Shown here: one piece after another, positions 60,500-64,000 of the stretch
How positions within the stretch are numbered: position 1 is the stretch's first letter
Layout: each line of letters begins with the position of its first letter
The notes under the pieces: model-generated
Database searches by the model: none
The model's input: only the letters and a program-made list of their open reading frames with translations
Told to the model about the DNA's origin: nothing
Translations under genes and position numbers: made by a program
Origin: Ga0077530 sp046293075
GTDB lineage: Bacteria; Pseudomonadota; Alphaproteobacteria; Rhizobiales; Hyphomicrobiaceae
Assembly: GCA_046293075.1 (NCBI GenBank)
Contig: JBKBPL010000005.1
Location: 77,462-141,461, forward strand
DNA: 64,000 nucleotides
Direction of reading: 5' to 3'

Positions 60500-62368
60500 T
60501 CAGAATGCCTTCGCCACATCCGGGCGATACCTGTTCTTGGGCACGAAGCCGGATCGCGTGGCCTCGCGCGGCTCGCGCACCCAGACCTCACGATTCGGAT
60601 GCAAACCACCACCGCGCGTTGCCGGCACGGCCGTATGGCGCGCCCGCATGAGGAGGCGCGTATCCGCCTTCCCGCAATTCGGATGCACGCCGCCATTGGC
60701 GGCAACCACTTTCTCCCAGGCCGCCTTGCGCATCTGCAGGGTTGCCGCATCGGCCAGCGCCGTGCAGTTCAACTCATTCTTGTTGAGATCGACAACAATC
60801 TCGTCACCGTCCTCAATGAAGGCGATGGGGCCGCCGAGCGCCGCTTCCGGGCCGACATGGCCGATGACGAGGCCGACCGACCCGCCGGAGAAGCGCGCAT
60901 CCGTCATGAGCGCCACGACGATGCCGCGCTCGCGGCACAGCGCTGTGATGCGGGAGGTCGGATCAAGCATCTCGGGCATACCCGGCGCGCCGCTCGGGCC
61001 TTCGTAGCGCACAATGATCATGTCGTGGTTCTGGAACTGGCCGGGCGCCGTATCGAGCGCCTTGAGCAGATCCGCCTCGCCCTCGAACACGCGCGCCCTT
61101 CCACGGAAGATGTTGTTCTCGAGCCCGCCCTCGACGCCGGCAAGCTTGAGGATTGCCGAGAACTCCGGCGACAGGTTGCCACCGAGCACGCGCAGGCCGC
61201 CGGTCGGCTTGAATGGCTTCTCGACCGGATAGATCACCTTGCCGTCCGGACGCTGCGCACCGAGACGCTCGACCTGCTTCGCCAGCGTCTCGCCCGTACA
61301 GGTGAGCACGTCGCCGTTGAGCAAGCCGGCCTCGAGCAGCTCGCGCACGATCACCTGCACGCCGCCGACGCTGTCGATGTCCACCATGGAGTACTTGCCA
61401 TAGGGCCGCGCGTCGGTGAGCACGGGCACGACATGCTGCGAGAGGTGGTTGAATTCCTCCGGCGTCATGACGTCCTTCCAGAAGTCCGCGAAGCCGGCAG
61501 CGCGCGCGATCTCGGGCGCGTGCAGCGTCACGTTCGTCGATCCGCCGATGGCCATGGCGACGAGCATCGCGTTGCGCAGCGAGTCCCGAACGACGATGTC
61601 GCGCGGCTTGATGTCCTTCTCCATGAGGTTGGTGAGATAGCCGACCAGCTCATCCGCGAACGCACCGACCCGGCGCGGGTCGTCGGACGGCGGCGCGACC
61701 ATGTGCAGCGGCTGCATGCCGACGACGCCGATGAAGGTCTGCATGGTGTTGTAGGTGAACATGCCGCCGCAGCTGCCGATACCCGGGCACGCATGGCAGG
61801 CAACGTGATTGCGGTATGCGGCATCGGGATGGCCCGCAACCTGATAGGCCGAGACGATATCGATCGCCTCGCCCGTCTTGGGATCATGGCCCGGATGGAT
61901 CGATCCGTCGGACATGATGATGGCGGGCTGGTTGTGCTCGAGCAGTGCGGCGAGCGTGCCGACCGGCGGCTTGTCGCAGGCAACGATGGCGATCGTGCCG
62001 GCGAGACCGGTCGCTTCGAGATGCTCGCAGAGCGTGTCGTTCGTGACCTCGCGGCCGATGAGCGAATAGCGCATCTCGCGCGTGCCGTTGCGGATGCCAT
62101 CAGAGGTCGCGATCGTGTACTCGGGCTGGACGAGGCGCAGCCTGAGCTGGCCCGGCCCCATGCCGATGCGCGCCTTGAGCCGGGCGTGGACGGCTTCGAC
62201 CTTGTCGAGGACGCCAAGATAGCACTGGCTGTCCCCCTTCGTGCCCACTACGCCGACCGAGGGCTCGTGGATGAGATCAGGATCGGTCCCGAGCGCGCGC
62301 GCGATCCCGATGGTCTGAGACGAGCGGCCTGGGTGGCGGTCGATGAGCACGATTTTGGAGTTGGTCAC
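60500..62368 (-). CDS. ilvD: IlvD/Edd-family dehydratase (dihydroxy-acid dehydratase)
   Basis: 622 residues. Fe-S ligand cysteines lie in ACDKPP and ACPGIGSCGGM, with SDGIRNGTREMRYSL (the family's G-MRYSL motif), GGSTNVTLH and DARFSGGS near the C-terminus. Dihydroxy-acid dehydratase makes the 2-keto acids of valine, isoleucine and leucine synthesis; paralogs in this group act on sugar acids, and the long N- and C-terminal parts leave that open. GTG 62368 has GGAGG 8 nt upstream. It is alone in its transcription unit with the phosphatase gene just after it. Confidence 0.85.
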   Translation of the reverse strand: MTNSKIVLIDRHPGRSSQTIGIARALGTDPDLIHEPSVGVVGTKGDSQCYLGVLDKVEAVHARLKARIGMGPGQLRLRLVQPEYTIATSDGIRNGTREMRYSLIGREVTNDTLCEHLEATGLAGTIAIVACDKPPVGTLAALLEHNQPAIIMSDGSIHPGHDPKTGEAIDIVSAYQVAGHPDAAYRNHVACHACPGIGSCGGMFTYNTMQTFIGVVGMQPLHMVAPPSDDPRRVGAFADELVGYLTNLMEKDIKPRDIVVRDSLRNAMLVAMAIGGSTNVTLHAPEIARAAGFADFWKDVMTPEEFNHLSQHVVPVLTDARPYGKYSMVDIDSVGGVQVIVRELLEAGLLNGDVLTCTGETLAKQVERLGAQRPDGKVIYPVEKPFKPTGGLRVLGGNLSPEFSAILKLAGVEGGLENNIFRGRARVFEGEADLLKALDTAPGQFQNHDMIIVRYEGPSGAPGMPEMLDPTSRITALCRERGIVVALMTDARFSGGSVGLVIGHVGPEAALGGPIAFIEDGDEIVVDLNKNELNCTALADAATLQMRKAAWEKVVAANGGVHPNCGKADTRLLMRARHTAVPATRGGGLHPNREVWVREPREATRSGFVPKNRYRPDVAKAF

Positions 62369-62627
62369 GGAGCATTCCTCCCAACGGCATGTCATGCCAG
62401 GCCCAGGACAAGCGGCAGCGCGACGGACATGGCAATCGGAAGGGCTTTATGGCGGAAAACCCCCGGGAGGCAAGAGCGGGATTTGCATTGGAATAGACCG
62501 TGATTGCCGGGGCTGCGGGCCGCGCCGCGCTCGCCGGTCGTCTCGGTCCGATCCGAGCCTTGGCTGGGGCCGCGTCTCCGACTACGTTGAGCCTCGGCCT
62601 TGGAGCACGATCGGATAGGTGAATGCC

Positions 62628-64000
62628 GTGGACGAAAGGGTAGGCGCGCGCACCATCGCAGAACGCCTCCGGGGCGTGGCCGCTGGCACGTTTGTCGGCC
62701 GCACCGCGGAATGCGGCGCCTTTCGCGCTGCCCTTGCCGCGCCAGAGCCACCCTTCAATCTTCTGCGGGTGATGGGACCCGGCGGCATCGGCAAGAGCGC
62801 GCTGTTGCGCAGGTTTGCCGCCATCGCCGATGAGGCAGGGCTAACCGCGGGCCTGATCGATGGCCGCCAGATCGAGCCGGCGCCGGATCAGTTCATTGCC
62901 GCGGCGCGCGCCGCGCTCGGTTTCGACCCGCGCCATCCACCAGAGAAAATATCCTATGTCCTCCTGGTCGACGCCTTCGACATGCTGGCGCCGCTCGGGG
63001 ATTGGCTCATGGCAGAGCTTCTCCCAACGTTACCCAGCCAAGCGCTGGTGGTCTTGGCCGCGCGCCGCGGTGAGGTTGCGCGTACGACGAGCGACTGGGA
63101 AGGCCTGGTACGCACTATCAAACTGCGGAACCTCACGCCGGAAGAAGGCGCGGCGTATCTCGAAAGACGCGGCGTTATTCCGGAGAGGCGCGAGGAAATC
63201 CTCCGGCTCTCTCATTGCCACCCCTTGGCCATGGCGATCGCCGCGGACGCTATCCAACAAACCGGCGCGCTCGGCGACGGCGCGCAATTCGAGATCATCG
63301 CCGCACTTCTCGACCGATTGATCGAGCACGCGCCAAGTCCCGATCATCGCCTGGCAATCGAAATCGCCGCGCACGCGCGCGTGACGACTGAGGCGTTGCT
63401 TGCCGACGCCATTGGCGAGCGCGCGGCGGGCGAGATCTTCAACTGGTTGCGGGGACTGTCCTTCATGGAAGCCGGCGGCGAGGGCCTGATGCCGCACGAC
63501 CTCGCCCGCGATATCGTTCATCGCGACCTTGCCTGGCGCAGCTTTGCGCGTCTGCGCGACGTCCATCAGCGCACGCGCCAGCACTATCTGCGCCACTACC
63601 GTGAAGGCACGTCGAATGAAAGGATGGCAGCGCTGCGGGATCTCGTCTATCTGCACCGCCTCAATCCGATCATGCAGGCCTTCTTCGAGTTCCGCGCCAT
63701 CGGCCATGTCTACGCCGAGCCCGCAACGCCGCAGGATCATGCCGCCATATTGCACCTGATATCGCAGTGCGAGGGCGAGCAGTCCGCCCTGATCGCGCGA
63801 CACTGGCTGGAACGCCAGCCACAGTCGTTCATTGCGATGCGCTCTGCGGGCGAGCGCCTTTCCGGCACGCTCTGCCAGATCGATCTGACCGCAATCGACA
63901 ATCACGATGTCGCAATCGACCCTCTTCTTCGCGAAGCGCTCGGCGCCATGCGGGGGCATGAGCCGCGCCCCGGTGAGGCTGCCATCATGGGCCGCTTCAT
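62628..64000 (+). CDS. STAND/AAA-type ATPase, N-terminal part (cut by window edge)
   Basis: About 457 residues are visible and the frame is still open at the right edge. FVGRTAECGAF precedes the P-loop GPGGIGKS, and FVGR-E is the usual entry to NB-ARC/STAND and MalT-like modules. YVLLVDAFD is a possible Walker B. The following ALRR-type helices (AARRGEVA, LSHCHPLAMAIAADAI) resemble the winged-helix end of such domains. The DNA-binding or effector part lies outside. GTG 62628 follows AGGTG at 6 nt; GTG 62619 is the alternative. It is divergent from the dehydratase. Confidence 0.7.
   Translation, partial: MDERVGARTIAERLRGVAAGTFVGRTAECGAFRAALAAPEPPFNLLRVMGPGGIGKSALLRRFAAIADEAGLTAGLIDGRQIEPAPDQFIAAARAALGFDPRHPPEKISYVLLVDAFDMLAPLGDWLMAELLPTLPSQALVVLAARRGEVARTTSDWEGLVRTIKLRNLTPEEGAAYLERRGVIPERREEILRLSHCHPLAMAIAADAIQQTGALGDGAQFEIIAALLDRLIEHAPSPDHRLAIEIAAHARVTTEALLADAIGERAAGEIFNWLRGLSFMEAGGEGLMPHDLARDIVHRDLAWRSFARLRDVHQRTRQHYLRHYREGTSNERMAALRDLVYLHRLNPIMQAFFEFRAIGHVYAEPATPQDHAAILHLISQCEGEQSALIARHWLERQPQSFIAMRSAGERLSGTLCQIDLTAIDNHDVAIDPLLREALGAMRGHEPRPGEAAIMGRF

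Overview
The window is GC-rich chromosomal DNA of an alphaproteobacterium, most likely of the order Hyphomicrobiales (Rhizobiales). The evidence is the gene order tig-clpP-clpX-lon at the left end, Liv-type and heme (hmu) ABC systems, a 3-hydroxybutyrate dehydrogenase beside a patatin, and the large number of ECF sigma factors. No rRNA, CRISPR array, prophage or replication origin was seen. Two tRNA genes were found: Leu(UAG) and Asp(GUC).

Region 1 (1-9.2 kb) is housekeeping. The proteostasis run tig, clpP, clpX and lon (cut by the left edge) lies on the minus strand, with tRNA-Leu and an Lrp/AsnC regulator just upstream. A rhodanese/DSP-like phosphatase, MsrA, a membrane protein and an orphan TAXI-type solute-binding protein follow.

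Region 2 (9.2-28 kb) handles uptake and catabolism. A Liv-type transporter operon reads SBP, LivH, LivM-LivG fusion, then LivF joined in frame to an aldehyde dehydrogenase. An AraC regulator is encoded divergently. A heme-uptake locus follows (hmuTUV, with a TonB-dependent receptor encoded divergently). The region ends with an acyl-CoA cluster: acyl-CoA dehydrogenase with an overlapping GntR regulator, an AMP-forming CoA ligase and an ACAD10/11-type phosphotransferase.

Region 3 (28-52 kb) looks accessory. It holds three ECF sigma factors but only one anti-sigma factor, two paralogous peroxiredoxin-like proteins, and a tiny secreted protein with three conserved 11-residue repeats. The repeat protein is followed by a zinc metalloprotease and a complementary M16 peptidase pair. 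Next come a DUF302 protein, a soluble histidine kinase, a flavoprotein disulfide reductase with a VTT membrane protein, a translationally coupled SDR/patatin pair, an adenylate-cyclase-type membrane protein, a cupin, an MFS transporter, an IS3-type transposase remnant, and a radical SAM protein divergent from a degenerate metallophosphoesterase. The block from ECF sigma/anti-sigma through repeat protein, metalloprotease, M16 pair and second ECF (31.5-38.8 kb) is the best candidate for an undescribed system, possibly stress-induced secretion and processing of a repeat peptide. That function is inference.

Region 4 (52-64 kb) holds a LacI-controlled ABC importer operon ending in a phosphodiesterase, with a perfect 18-bp palindromic operator in its leader. 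A 1.3-kb stretch without a convincing gene leads to tRNA-Asp. Then come a DUF488 protein, a dual-specificity phosphatase, an IlvD-type dehydratase and the start of a STAND-like ATPase cut by the right edge.
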